Shown piece after piece: positions 16,668 through 24,146 of a stretch of 24,146 nucleotides of DNA. The number at the start of each line of letters is the position of its first letter. The first letter of the stretch is position 1. The notes under the pieces were generated by a model that was not told where the DNA came from, made no database searches, and saw only the letters and a program-made list of their open reading frames with translations. The translations under genes and the position numbers were made by a program. The stretch is taken from the NCBI GenBank assembly GCA_040904625.1, contig JBBDTC010000223.1:1-24146 (forward strand), read 5' to 3'. This DNA is from JACKNG01 sp040904625 (GTDB lineage Bacteria > Pseudomonadota > Gammaproteobacteria > Ga0077536).

Positions 16668-17074
16668 CACTTCTCCTCGATGACGTATCGGGGTGCCGGG
16701 CACGGAAAATGGGTGGCGAGCAGTGCTTCGACGACCTGTGACGCCGGCTGTGCGCCGATGGCGGGGTTCGCACTAATCCGCTCGAACAACAGGTCAGCGC
16801 GGGCCGCGACGGTCGTGCCTTCAGGCACACACCACCGTTGCGGCGGCGCATCGGGTGCGCAGGCGTTGCAAGGGTCGAGATACCATTCGCAGGCTGCCGC
16901 GGCCACACCGTGAAAAGCCGACGCCTGCGCCGTGCGGCAAGTCGCCGCCAGCTCGGCCGCGTCGATTTCGCCGCAGAGCCCCGCGGCGGGGCAGAAACAG
17001 GCAGCCAACAGCGCGCAGCACCACCCTCTGCGCTGATTCGTCGGTTTGGCGATAATCGCCGCCCTTGGTCGCAT
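16667..17074 (-). CDS. Rap1a/Tai-like exported small protein
   Basis: This 135-aa protein has a positively charged N terminus (to RR at about 13-14) and a hydrophobic, Cys-rich segment RGWCCALLAACFCPAAGLCG, probably a signal peptide. The mature part matches the Rap1a/Tai pattern: LAATC, a central CEWYLDPC region, CVPEGTTVAARADLLFERISANP, then ASQVVEALLATHFPCP, with the conserved cysteines. Rap1a/Tai proteins are known as periplasmic immunity proteins against type VI amidase effectors, but many family members are not linked to toxins. None is visible here; instead the gene overlaps the symporter start by one base. The ATG at 17074 with GGA just upstream is preferred to a TTG at 17083. A transport- or envelope-associated role is a guess. 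Confidence 0.75.
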   Translation of the reverse strand: MRPRAAIIAKPTNQRRGWCCALLAACFCPAAGLCGEIDAAELAATCRTAQASAFHGVAAAACEWYLDPCNACAPDAPPQRWCVPEGTTVAARADLLFERISANPAIGAQPASQVVEALLATHFPCPAPRYVIEEK

Positions 17075-17090
17075 GATTTCCAATCGATGT

Positions 17091-17312
17091 ATTTCGGAGG
17101 ACAGTTTACGTATCTTCTCAGCTTCAGCGGGTCGTTTGTCCCGCGCGTCGAGGAAGATAAGTAAACTGTCCCCCGAACTCCGCGGCGTATCTTCTCAGCT
17201 TCAGCGGGTCGTTTGTCCCGCGCGTCGAGAAGATAAATAAACTGTCCCCCCGAACTCGCGGAGAAGATAAGTAAACTGTCCCCCGAACTCCCCCGAACTC
17301 CCCCCCGAACTC
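17091..17312. repeat. Tandem palindromic repeat block (GGGGACAGTTTAC family)
   Basis: A 77-bp unit starting GTATCTTCTCAGCTTCAGCG (17110-17186) is repeated almost exactly at 17187-17261, then a partial unit follows (17261-17290) and a CCCCGAACTC motif repeats to 17312. Each unit contains GAAGATAAGTAAACTGTCC, whose reverse complement GGACAGTTTACGTATCTTC opens the block, so adjacent units can pair as large hairpins; an inner CGGGTCGTTTGTCCCG hairpin is nested. The GGGGACAGTTTACTTATC motif recalls the interspersed palindromes found beside REP-associated (Y1) transposases; no transposase is present here. The block separates the divergent Rap1a/Tai-like and alcohol dehydrogenase genes and so must lie in or near both promoters. 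Confidence 0.8.
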
Positions 17313-17345
17313 CACGCGCTACTTGAACAGGAGAGCCTGCGCACC

Positions 17346-18491
17346 ATGCCACTGACCGGACATTACACGCCGCCACCGCCGCAGGAAGTCATTTACGGCC
17401 AGTCGGCAGCCAAGGCTCTGGATGCAAGCCTCGCAAGCCGTGACGCACATCGCGTCGTCTTCGTGACCAACACCAGTCTCGCCGGCCCCGGGCGTCTCGG
17501 AGCACAGGTCACCGCCGCGCTCGGTGACGCCTGCGTGACAGTCGTCAGCGGTGTTCGTGCGCACACTCCGCGCGCCGACGTCATCCGCATCGCCGCGGCG
17601 CTGCGGGATTTCAATGCCGATCTGGTCGTCGGCCTCGGCGGCGGCTCGGTTTGCGATGCCATCAAGGCGGCCACCCTGTGTCTGGTCAACGATATCGACA
17701 CGGTCGAGGGCGTCGACGCGCTACGCGCCGGCACGACGCTGCGCGCCCCTACCTTACCCTTCATCGCCATTCCGACCACGCTCTCCGCCGGTGAATACAC
17801 GGCCTTTGCAGGTGTCACCGACGAACGCGTGCCGCGTAAGGAAGTCCTGTTCCATCCAGGCATGGCACCCGACGTGGTCGTGCTCGATGCGGCGATGACC
17901 GTCGCCACCCCGCCCAGGCTGTGGTTCGGCACCGGCATTCGTGCCGTCGATCATGCAGTGGAATCGTGGTGCTCGATCAATGCGACGCCGCTGGTCGAAG
18001 CGACGGCCTTGCATGCGTTGCGCATTCTGCCGCGCGCGCTGGCGCGCTGCCGCGAGGAGCCCGAAGACATCGCCAACCGCCTGGAGTGTCTCATCGGCAG
18101 CTGGTTGTCCGTCCAAGGCGTGGCGACCGGGGTCGATCTCGGCGCCAGCCACGGCATCGGCCATGTGCTCGGCGGCACCGCCGGCATGGCGCACGGAGAA
18201 ACGTCCTGCGTCATGCTGCCGCATGTATTACGCTACAACGCGGCCGTGAATGCGACGCGTCAGCGCGCCCTCGCCGAAGCCATGGGCGACACGGCAATCC
18301 CCCTGGCCGACCAGATCCAGGCTCTGGTCGCAAGTCTCGGGCTGCCGGGCAGCCTGCGTGACGCCGAGGTGCCGCGAGATCTGCTGCCGACCATCGCCGA
18401 AGAAGCCATGCTCGATTTCTGGGTGAAGACCAATCCGCGGCCGATCGACGGCCCACAGGATGTCCTACCGCTGCTCGAAGCCGCCTGGTGA
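17346..18491 (+). CDS. Iron-type alcohol dehydrogenase family oxidoreductase
   Basis: This is an NAD(P)-dependent group III alcohol dehydrogenase or maleylacetate-reductase-like enzyme. In the 381-aa chain the nucleotide loop is GLGGGSVCDAIKA (residues 96-108), followed by IPTTLSAGEYT. Of the four metal ligands of FucO (D196, H200, H263, H277), the three histidines align with H203, H269 and H283 (GASHGIGHVLGG; MAHGE). The aspartate position is R199 in GIRAVDHAVE, with an Asp at 202 instead, so metal use is uncertain. AGGAG lies about 11 bases before the ATG. It is followed after 56 bp by a thiolase in the same direction, a likely operon. The role would be oxidation of an alcohol, or reduction of a ketone or enone, ahead of thiolysis. 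The substrate is unknown. Confidence 0.9.
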   Translation: MPLTGHYTPPPPQEVIYGQSAAKALDASLASRDAHRVVFVTNTSLAGPGRLGAQVTAALGDACVTVVSGVRAHTPRADVIRIAAALRDFNADLVVGLGGGSVCDAIKAATLCLVNDIDTVEGVDALRAGTTLRAPTLPFIAIPTTLSAGEYTAFAGVTDERVPRKEVLFHPGMAPDVVVLDAAMTVATPPRLWFGTGIRAVDHAVESWCSINATPLVEATALHALRILPRALARCREEPEDIANRLECLIGSWLSVQGVATGVDLGASHGIGHVLGGTAGMAHGETSCVMLPHVLRYNAAVNATRQRALAEAMGDTAIPLADQIQALVASLGLPGSLRDAEVPRDLLPTIAEEAMLDFWVKTNPRPIDGPQDVLPLLEAAW

Positions 18492-18547
18492 TCCGATCGT
18501 TCGCCAGCCACGAATTTTCCAATCGATAAACGACGAGGAACCTCTCC

Positions 18548-19747
18548 ATGCGCCGCGCCGCCATCGTCTCACCCTTGCGCACCGCCGTCGGCAGCTTCGG
18601 CGGCACGCTACGCCCACTCGCCGCCGATCAGCTGGCGGCACAGGTCTTCCAGGCGGTCATCGAACGCAGTGGCGTCGAGCCCGGGCAAATCGACGAAGTG
18701 GTCGTCGCCCAGTCGTATGCCTCGAGCGAAGCACCCTGCATCGCCCGCTATGCCGCACTCGCCGCGGAACTGCCGGTGGAACTGCCCGGATATACCCTCG
18801 ATCGGCGCTGTGGATCCGGCCTGCAGGCAGTCATCGACGCCGCGATGCTGGTGCAGACGGGCAACGCCGATGTCGTGCTCACCGCCGGCGTCGAATCGAT
18901 GAGCAACATCGAGTATTACAGCAACGACCTGCGCTGGGGATCGCGCGCCGGCTCGGTCACCTTTCACGACCGCCTCCAGCGTGGGCGCGAACGCTCGCAG
19001 CCGGAGGCGCGTTTCGGCTTCATCTCGGGCATGCCCGAGACGGCCGAGAATGTCGGCAAGGAATACGGCATCACGCGCGCCGAGGCCGATGCCTTCGCCG
19101 TGCGCAGCCATCAGCGCGCTGCCGCGGCCTGGGAATCCGGCCGCTTCGCGGCAGAAGTCGTGCCCGTCGCGGTGCCGCAGCGCAAGGGTGACGCCATACT
19201 GTTCGAGCGCGACGAGGGCATCCGCCCCGAAACCAGCGTGGAAACCCTCGCCAGACTCCGGCCGGTGCTGAAAGACGGCACCGTGACTGCCGGCAATGCC
19301 AGTCAACAGAATGACGCTGCCGCGGCCTGTCTGGTCGTCGCCGAAGACTGCCTCGAGGCGCTCGGCCTGACGCCGATGGCCTACCTGCACAGCTGGGCCG
19401 CGGCCGGCTGCCACCCGGCGACCATGGGCATAGGCCCGGTGCCGGCGGTGCGCAAATTGCTCGCTCGCAATGGTCTGACATTCGACGATTTCGATCTGGT
19501 CGAACTCAACGAAGCATTTGCCATGCAGGTGTTGGGTGTACTCGCCGGCTGGGACTGGCACGACCCGGAGCGCCTCAACGTCAACGGCGGCGGCATCTCC
19601 CTCGGCCACCCCATCGGCGCCACCGGCTTGCGCATCATGACCACCCTGCTGCACGAGCTCGAGCGCCGCCGCGGCCGCTTCGGACTGGAGACCATGTGCA
19701 TCGGCGGCGGCCAGGGCCTCGCCGCGGTCTTCGAACGGGCAGCGTAA
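18548..19747 (+). CDS. Thiolase (acetyl-CoA C-acyltransferase family)
   Basis: This 399-aa type I/II thiolase cleaves 3-ketoacyl-CoA with CoA, or runs the reverse condensation. The catalytic residues are all visible: nucleophile C88 in DRRCGSGLQA, H354 in GHPIGATG, C384 in MCIGGGQG, plus NEAFA. The N terminus AAIVSPLRTAVGSFGG is canonical. GAGGA precedes the ATG at good spacing. It shares the transcript with the alcohol dehydrogenase, so the pair could carry out the last beta-oxidation-like steps of a ring- or chain-cleavage pathway. The normal TAA stop is five codon-free bases before a 162-bp repeat, which lies between this gene and the convergent DUF35 gene. Confidence 0.95.
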   Translation: MRRAAIVSPLRTAVGSFGGTLRPLAADQLAAQVFQAVIERSGVEPGQIDEVVVAQSYASSEAPCIARYAALAAELPVELPGYTLDRRCGSGLQAVIDAAMLVQTGNADVVLTAGVESMSNIEYYSNDLRWGSRAGSVTFHDRLQRGRERSQPEARFGFISGMPETAENVGKEYGITRAEADAFAVRSHQRAAAAWESGRFAAEVVPVAVPQRKGDAILFERDEGIRPETSVETLARLRPVLKDGTVTAGNASQQNDAAAACLVVAEDCLEALGLTPMAYLHSWAAAGCHPATMGIGPVPAVRKLLARNGLTFDDFDLVELNEAFAMQVLGVLAGWDWHDPERLNVNGGGISLGHPIGATGLRIMTTLLHELERRRGRFGLETMCIGGGQGLAAVFERAA

Positions 19748-19751
19748 GGCG

Positions 19752-19913
19752 TAGGGTCCGTGGCAGGATAACTGGGCTATTGGGGGCGTCGAGGCGCCCG
19801 GCTGGCCAGGCGCGAGGAGGGCGAATAGGGGTTCTATTCAACGGACGAGCAACGCCGCCAGACGGGATGGATCGGCGTTCCAAAGAGTTCAGTTATTTTG
19901 CGGCGGGCCCTTA
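19752..19913 (+). repeat. 162-bp TA-flanked palindromic element, copy 3
   Basis: Same length and, by eye, about 90% identical to the copy at 3064-3225. Left flank GTA, right flank TTA, so only TA is duplicated here. Central hairpin GAATAG-GGGTT-CTATTC. It fills almost the whole spacer between two convergent genes, and its right tip provides the TAA stop of the DUF35 gene on the minus strand. Without the insertion and one TA, that gene would read on antisense into the thiolase gene. Confidence 0.85.
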
Positions 19914-20344
19914 TCGCCGATACACCCACTGCAACAGGGAATAGGGTGGATCGGCCTCGTCGTGATGCTCGAAGACCCCGTCTACCTCGGCGCCGATGAC
20001 GAGTTCCTGCATGGGGTCGCCGAGCAGGTTGCCGACCAGGCGGATGTTGTCGGCGTGGGCCAGTTCTACCAACACGATGACATAGGGACCCTGTTCGCGC
20101 AGCGCCGGGTGTACCGGATGCCACACGCGCTGGTGGGAAAAAAGCATCCCGCGCGGCTCGACGTCGACGAAATCGAGATCGACGTTGAGGCAGCGGTGGC
20201 AGATCCATTCCGGCCCCCATTGATAGCGCGCGCAGCGTTTGCAGCGTTGCACGAGCAGGCGCTGCTCGCGCAGACCCTTCCAGAACGGACGGTCGAGGTC
20301 GGTCGGCGCGGGTGCCGGCAGCCCCGGCTTCAAATAGTGCGCGC

Positions 20345-20348
<4 letters not shown>
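19911..20348 (-). CDS. DUF35 zinc-ribbon/OB-fold protein
   Basis: This 145-aa acyl-CoA-associated accessory protein has an N-terminal rubredoxin-like zinc ribbon CKRC...WICHRC (residues about 36-53) and an OB-fold domain to the end. Such proteins partner thiolase-like enzymes, as ChsH2 does with the Ltp2 aldolase in steroid side-chain degradation. The start is GTG at 20348, sharing GTGA with the stop of the upstream thiolase-like gene; longer frames upstream only shadow that gene. The domain starts soon after the GTG (YLKPGLPAP...FWKGLREQRLLVQRC), which supports it. The stop codon belongs to the tip of a 162-bp repeat. With its partner it likely forms a heteromeric complex handling a CoA-bound substrate. 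Confidence 0.92.
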
Positions 20349-21526
<1,178 letters not shown>

Positions 21527-21685
21527 GGTCGGCGACGCGCGCTCAACGCGCGCTGGCGCGCAGCGACGCCGTTGCACCAATCTGGTCGCAGCCGGGCTGT
21601 TCGAACGGGCCTCATGGTCAATCGTTTGGGCAGCATCGTCACATCGCGTCTGGTAAGCGCGCAGTGTAACGGTTGTCGGCACGGA

Positions 21686-23665
21686 TCAGGCGATATCGTA
21701 CTCGGCCAGCTTGCGATACAGCGTGCTGCGGCTGATGCCGAGCGCGCGAGCGACCTTCGAACGGTTGCCCGCATGGGCGTCGAGGTGGGCGAGGATCGCA
21801 TCGCGCTCTAGCCCCGACATCGTCTTCAACTCGACCGGCGCACAGCGTTCCGGCGTGGCTGGCGCAGACCCCGGCTCGACCGGCAAATCGCGCAGTGTCA
21901 ATCGATCGTCGGCCGCCATCACGTACATGCTCTCGATGACGCCGCGCAGCTGGCGCACATTGCCGGGCCAGGGCTGCCGTTCGAGATGCGCCAGGAGTTC
22001 GGGCGCCAGGCGCTTGGGTCCGAATCCATAGCGTTCGTTGAACTCGGCAATGGCGGCCTCGGCAAGCAGGGCAATGTCTTCGCGCCGTTCGCACAGGCGC
22101 GGCAGTTCGAGCGCGAGAACCTTGAGCCGATAGTACAGATCGGGCCGGAAGCTGCCATCAGCCGCGGCAGCTTCGAGATCGCGATTGGTCGCTGCGACGA
22201 TACGCACCCGGACCTGGCGCTCACGGTGCCCGCCGACCCGGACGACGATACCGTCCTGGACCACGCGCAGGAGGTGAACCTGCACCTCGGCCGGCAATTC
22301 GGCGATTTCATCGAGAAACAGGGTGCCACCATCCGCTTCCTCGAACTTGCCTGCAGCGCCGCGCGGCGCTGCGCCGGTGAAGGCGCCGGCTTCATAGCCG
22401 AGCAGCTGGCTTGCCGCCAGCTCACGCGTCAGCGTGCCGCAGTTGACCGCGACGAACGGCCCCGACGCGACGGCCGAGGCGGCGTGCACGGCACGTGCGA
22501 CGAGCTCCTTGCCGGTTCCGGTGTCGCCGAGGATGAGCACCGGCGCCGACGCGGCGGCCATCCGCGCGGCGCGTTGCTTGACCTGCTCCATCACCGCGCT
22601 CTGCGCGACGATGGCTCGAAAGGCGCCATTCGCGACCGGTTCATCGGGAGCGGCCGCGCCGGTGAGGCAACGCTGTCCCGGGACAATGGTCCGCACGGCA
22701 TCGAGCACCAACAACCCGCCTTCCCATTCACCGGAATGCCCGTAAGCTTCGAGCGCGTGGGTACGCAGACCGTGGGGCAATCCCGCGAGCTCCGATTCAC
22801 TGACACGCCTGCCGCCTACCGCGAGTAGCGGCGCGCCACGAACCATGTGTTCGACCAGCTGCCGATCACGAAACAAGGATTGCGCGTGACCGTTGCTGGT
22901 GACAATGCGGCCCTTGCGATCGAGCAGCAACAAGGCATGGTTGGACCAGCGCGGCAGATTCGATTGATACCACTGCAGCAACTGCACGTTGCGCGCCAGA
23001 TCGCGCGACTGCAAGGTCTGCTCGATCTGGTGCGCCGTGGTCACGGCAAGCGCGAGTGAATGACCGTGCCAGCCTTCATCGAAGGTGGTGATGTCGATGA
23101 CCCCGACCATGGAGCCGTCGACAGTGTCGCGCACCGGTGCCGCAGCGCAGGCCCAGATCTTGGCCACGCTGCAGAAATGTTCGACGCTGGAGACCTCGGT
23201 CGGCTGTTCGGTGGCAATCGCGGTACCCACCGCGTTCGTCCCGATGGCGGACTCACTCCATTTGTAGCCCGGCGCCACGTAGAGTTCGCGGGCGCGCTCG
23301 ACGACCATCGGATCGCCGGAGACGTCGAGGACGACGCCGCGCGGATCGGCAACCAGCAGTATGCTTTGCGTATCGGCGAGAATGTCGGCCAGCAATCGCC
23401 AGGTGTTCTGCGCCGCAAGCATCAACTCACGATTGTGTTCGCGCATGTCGGCGAGACCTTCGCCGCGAGCAACCACAGGCGGCAGCTGACTGGTGGGTGA
23501 AACCCCGTGGCCCAGACAGCGGCGCCAGGATTCGGAGACGTGATCGCGCAGATCGGTGGTGATCACTTCGCCAGATAGCGTCAGATGCTCCCAGGCACGT
23601 TCGACCGCGGCGCGATAGCGCCGCGCCGACTGGCGGCGGGTGCGTTCGAGTTGGCTGTGATGCAT
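21686..23665 (-). CDS. Sigma-54-dependent transcriptional activator, AcoR-like (GAF-PAS-AAA+-Fis)
   Basis: This 659-aa bacterial enhancer-binding protein has a sensory N terminus with a GAF-type domain at about 90-215 (LLVADPRGVVLDVSG, ESAIGTNAVGTAIATEQP, C-A-A-PVRD) typical of AcoR, and a PAS-like segment at about 240-325. The AAA+ domain at about 350-580 has Walker A GDTGTGKE (380-387), an intact sigma-54 contact loop GAFTGA (427-432) and Walker B GGTLFLDE (446-453). A Fis-type helix-turn-helix lies at the end (NRSKVARALGISRSTLYRKL). The start ATG at 23665 has GGGGAG upstream at rather long spacing; an upstream in-frame start adds 17 unrelated residues. It is divergent from a flavin monooxygenase gene preceded by a sigma-54 promoter, its probable target. 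The inducer is likely a small ketone, alcohol or aromatic compound. Confidence 0.95.
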   Translation of the reverse strand: MHHSQLERTRRQSARRYRAAVERAWEHLTLSGEVITTDLRDHVSESWRRCLGHGVSPTSQLPPVVARGEGLADMREHNRELMLAAQNTWRLLADILADTQSILLVADPRGVVLDVSGDPMVVERARELYVAPGYKWSESAIGTNAVGTAIATEQPTEVSSVEHFCSVAKIWACAAAPVRDTVDGSMVGVIDITTFDEGWHGHSLALAVTTAHQIEQTLQSRDLARNVQLLQWYQSNLPRWSNHALLLLDRKGRIVTSNGHAQSLFRDRQLVEHMVRGAPLLAVGGRRVSESELAGLPHGLRTHALEAYGHSGEWEGGLLVLDAVRTIVPGQRCLTGAAAPDEPVANGAFRAIVAQSAVMEQVKQRAARMAAASAPVLILGDTGTGKELVARAVHAASAVASGPFVAVNCGTLTRELAASQLLGYEAGAFTGAAPRGAAGKFEEADGGTLFLDEIAELPAEVQVHLLRVVQDGIVVRVGGHRERQVRVRIVAATNRDLEAAAADGSFRPDLYYRLKVLALELPRLCERREDIALLAEAAIAEFNERYGFGPKRLAPELLAHLERQPWPGNVRQLRGVIESMYVMAADDRLTLRDLPVEPGSAPATPERCAPVELKTMSGLERDAILAHLDAHAGNRSKVARALGISRSTLYRKLAEYDIA

Positions 23666-23784
23666 GCGATGAGATTCTCCCCGATTGATCGGTAACCCGC
23701 CAAGCCGGGCGGCCAATTATCCCCGCCGCGTCCGTTGACACACCATACGACGGACTGCGAATCGGACAGTTTTGTTCCATATCG

Positions 23785-23815
23785 GGACATGGCAATTGTC
23801 CGGTTACGTGACAAT
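23785..23815. promoter_or_regulatory. Candidate activator binding sites (overlapping inverted repeats)
   Basis: Two perfect inverted repeats overlap: GGACA-N7-TGTCC (23785-23801) and ATTGTC-N9-GACAAT (23795-23815). A further GGACA lies at 23764-23768. The distance of about 70-100 bp upstream of the -24 element is typical for enhancer sites of sigma-54 activators. The assignment rests on symmetry and position only. Confidence 0.45.
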
Positions 23816-23886
23816 CGCTGCCGCTAGAAATACTCCAGGGCGTAACAATAACTGGCAATTCAGAAGCTTGCGAATCCAAACGATAG

Positions 23887-23902
23887 TGGCATGGCATTTG
23901 CA
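23887..23902 (+). promoter_or_regulatory. Sigma-54 (-24/-12) promoter
   Basis: TGGCATG-GCAT-TTGCA matches the sigma-54 consensus TGGCAYG-N4-TTGCW with no mismatch and has the strict GG-N10-GC spacing. It reads toward the gene at 24077, and the divergent neighbour encodes an activator with an intact GAFTGA loop. Confidence 0.85.
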
Positions 23903-24076
23903 TATACGCTGCCCCGTAACGTTGACGGACCTCCATCGTTTCGACGCTGCCCTGCTACCCTAGTGGTCTGCGTCGGGCGCGTGCGCCTGGACGGTCCGTT
24001 CGACACACCACACTCGTGATAAGCGCGCGGCAAGTGACCACGCCTTGGACATCACCTTCGCTCTCGGGAGACTCTC

Positions 24077-24146
24077 ATGCAAATTGGCGCTTTTTATCTT
24101 CCCTCCGTCGGCCACCGGGAAGACATCGAACAGGGTATGGCCGGCA
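24077..24146 (+). CDS. Luciferase-like (LLM class) flavin-dependent monooxygenase, N-terminal fragment
   Basis: Only the first 23 codons are in the window, and the gene runs off the right edge. The translation begins MQIGAFYLPSVGHREDIEQG and continues MAG, matching the N-terminal beta strand of bacterial luciferase-like, F420/FMNH2-dependent monooxygenases (M-K-I-G-x-F-x-x-P). GGGAG is seven bases before the ATG. These enzymes hydroxylate, or insert oxygen into, ketones, aldehydes or sulfonates with reduced flavin supplied by a separate reductase. Preceded by the sigma-54 promoter, it is the probable first gene of an inducible catabolic operon controlled by the divergent activator. With so little sequence the subfamily is unknown. 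Confidence 0.7.
   Translation, partial: MQIGAFYLPSVGHREDIEQGMAG

Larger units (their letters stand above)
23666..24076. promoter_or_regulatory. Divergent control region between the activator and monooxygenase genes
   Basis: This 411-bp non-coding region holds a strong sigma-54 promoter (23887-23902) reading right and a cluster of GACA/TGTC half-sites 70-125 bp upstream of it. The 5' leader from the promoter to the ATG is about 165 bp. It also carries the activator's own promoter on the minus strand, which I cannot place with confidence. Confidence 0.7.

Noticed and set aside
16668..16703. Upstream start for the symporter at 16703
   Set aside because: It would overlap the Rap1a-like gene by 12 codons, whereas the Met at 16667 has an ideal GAGGAG and a stop-start overlap.
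15234..16913. 559-codon open frame opposite the symporter and Rap1a-like gene
   Set aside because: His/Arg/Gln/Asp-rich shadow of a membrane protein; it crosses two real genes and the spacer.
16667..17074. Type VI secretion effector/immunity module
   Set aside because: Only the immunity-like fold is present; no amidase effector, Hcp, VgrG or PAAR gene is in the window. The amidase-signature enzyme at 12362-13798 is a cytosolic amide hydrolase, not a peptidoglycan amidase.
17091..17312. CRISPR array
   Set aside because: The repeating units are contiguous, internally palindromic and 75-77 bp with no unique spacers; no cas genes are nearby.

Overview
The window (24,146 bp, GC-rich, with strong third-position G/C and many long antisense shadow frames) looks like a chromosomal stretch of an environmental, catabolically versatile gammaproteobacterium. 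That placement is inferred from gene style only; no rRNA or tRNA is present to confirm it. The sequence contains one 100-base N run (13847-13946). The same 18 bp flanks it on both sides, so it is probably an unclosed contig overlap rather than missing DNA.

Layout. (1) 113-1579 (-): a periplasmic HtrA/Do-type serine protease, divergent from (2) 1771-3066 (+): a protein with three fused RidA domains. (3) 3251-3643 (+): a small two-helix membrane protein. (4) 3814-5424 (-): a hybrid histidine kinase whose N-terminal membrane domain matches the plant ETR1 ethylene-binding domain, with all five ligand-site residues conserved at a constant offset. (5) 6018-15174 (-): a catabolic cluster made of a type III CoA-transferase, an amidase-signature enzyme, two hydantoinase/oxoprolinase A subunits and one B subunit. 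(6) 15339-17074 (-): a Rap1a/Tai-like exported protein whose stop overlaps the start of an AGCS sodium:amino-acid symporter. (7) 17346-19747 (+): an iron-type alcohol dehydrogenase followed by a thiolase. (8) 19911-21526 (-): a thiolase-like protein without the usual cysteine, coupled through a GTGA overlap to a DUF35 zinc-ribbon/OB protein. (9) 21686-23665 (-): a sigma-54 activator of the AcoR type, divergent from (10) 24077 onward (+): the first 23 codons of a probable luciferase-like flavin monooxygenase. A textbook -24/-12 promoter lies in between.

How the parts may work together (inference). Group 5 plus the AGCS importer looks like uptake and ring-opening or amide hydrolysis of a nitrogenous substrate, followed by CoA activation. 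Groups 7-10 look like oxidation of an alcohol or ketone followed by thiolytic or retro-aldol cleavage of a CoA ester, switched on by a ligand-sensing sigma-54 activator. The Rid protein next door could deal with reactive enamine/imine intermediates, but its active-site residues are mostly degenerate.

Several small non-coding palindromic elements thread through the window. There are three copies of an element of exactly 162 bp with TA/TTA flanks, one 76-bp perfect-hairpin element with the same type of flank, one 164-bp element with different ends but a shared central core, and a tandem repeat block at 17091-17312. Four protein-coding genes take their stop codon from the tip or terminal repeat of such an element, and a fifth stop codon forms the tip of a 24-bp palindrome.
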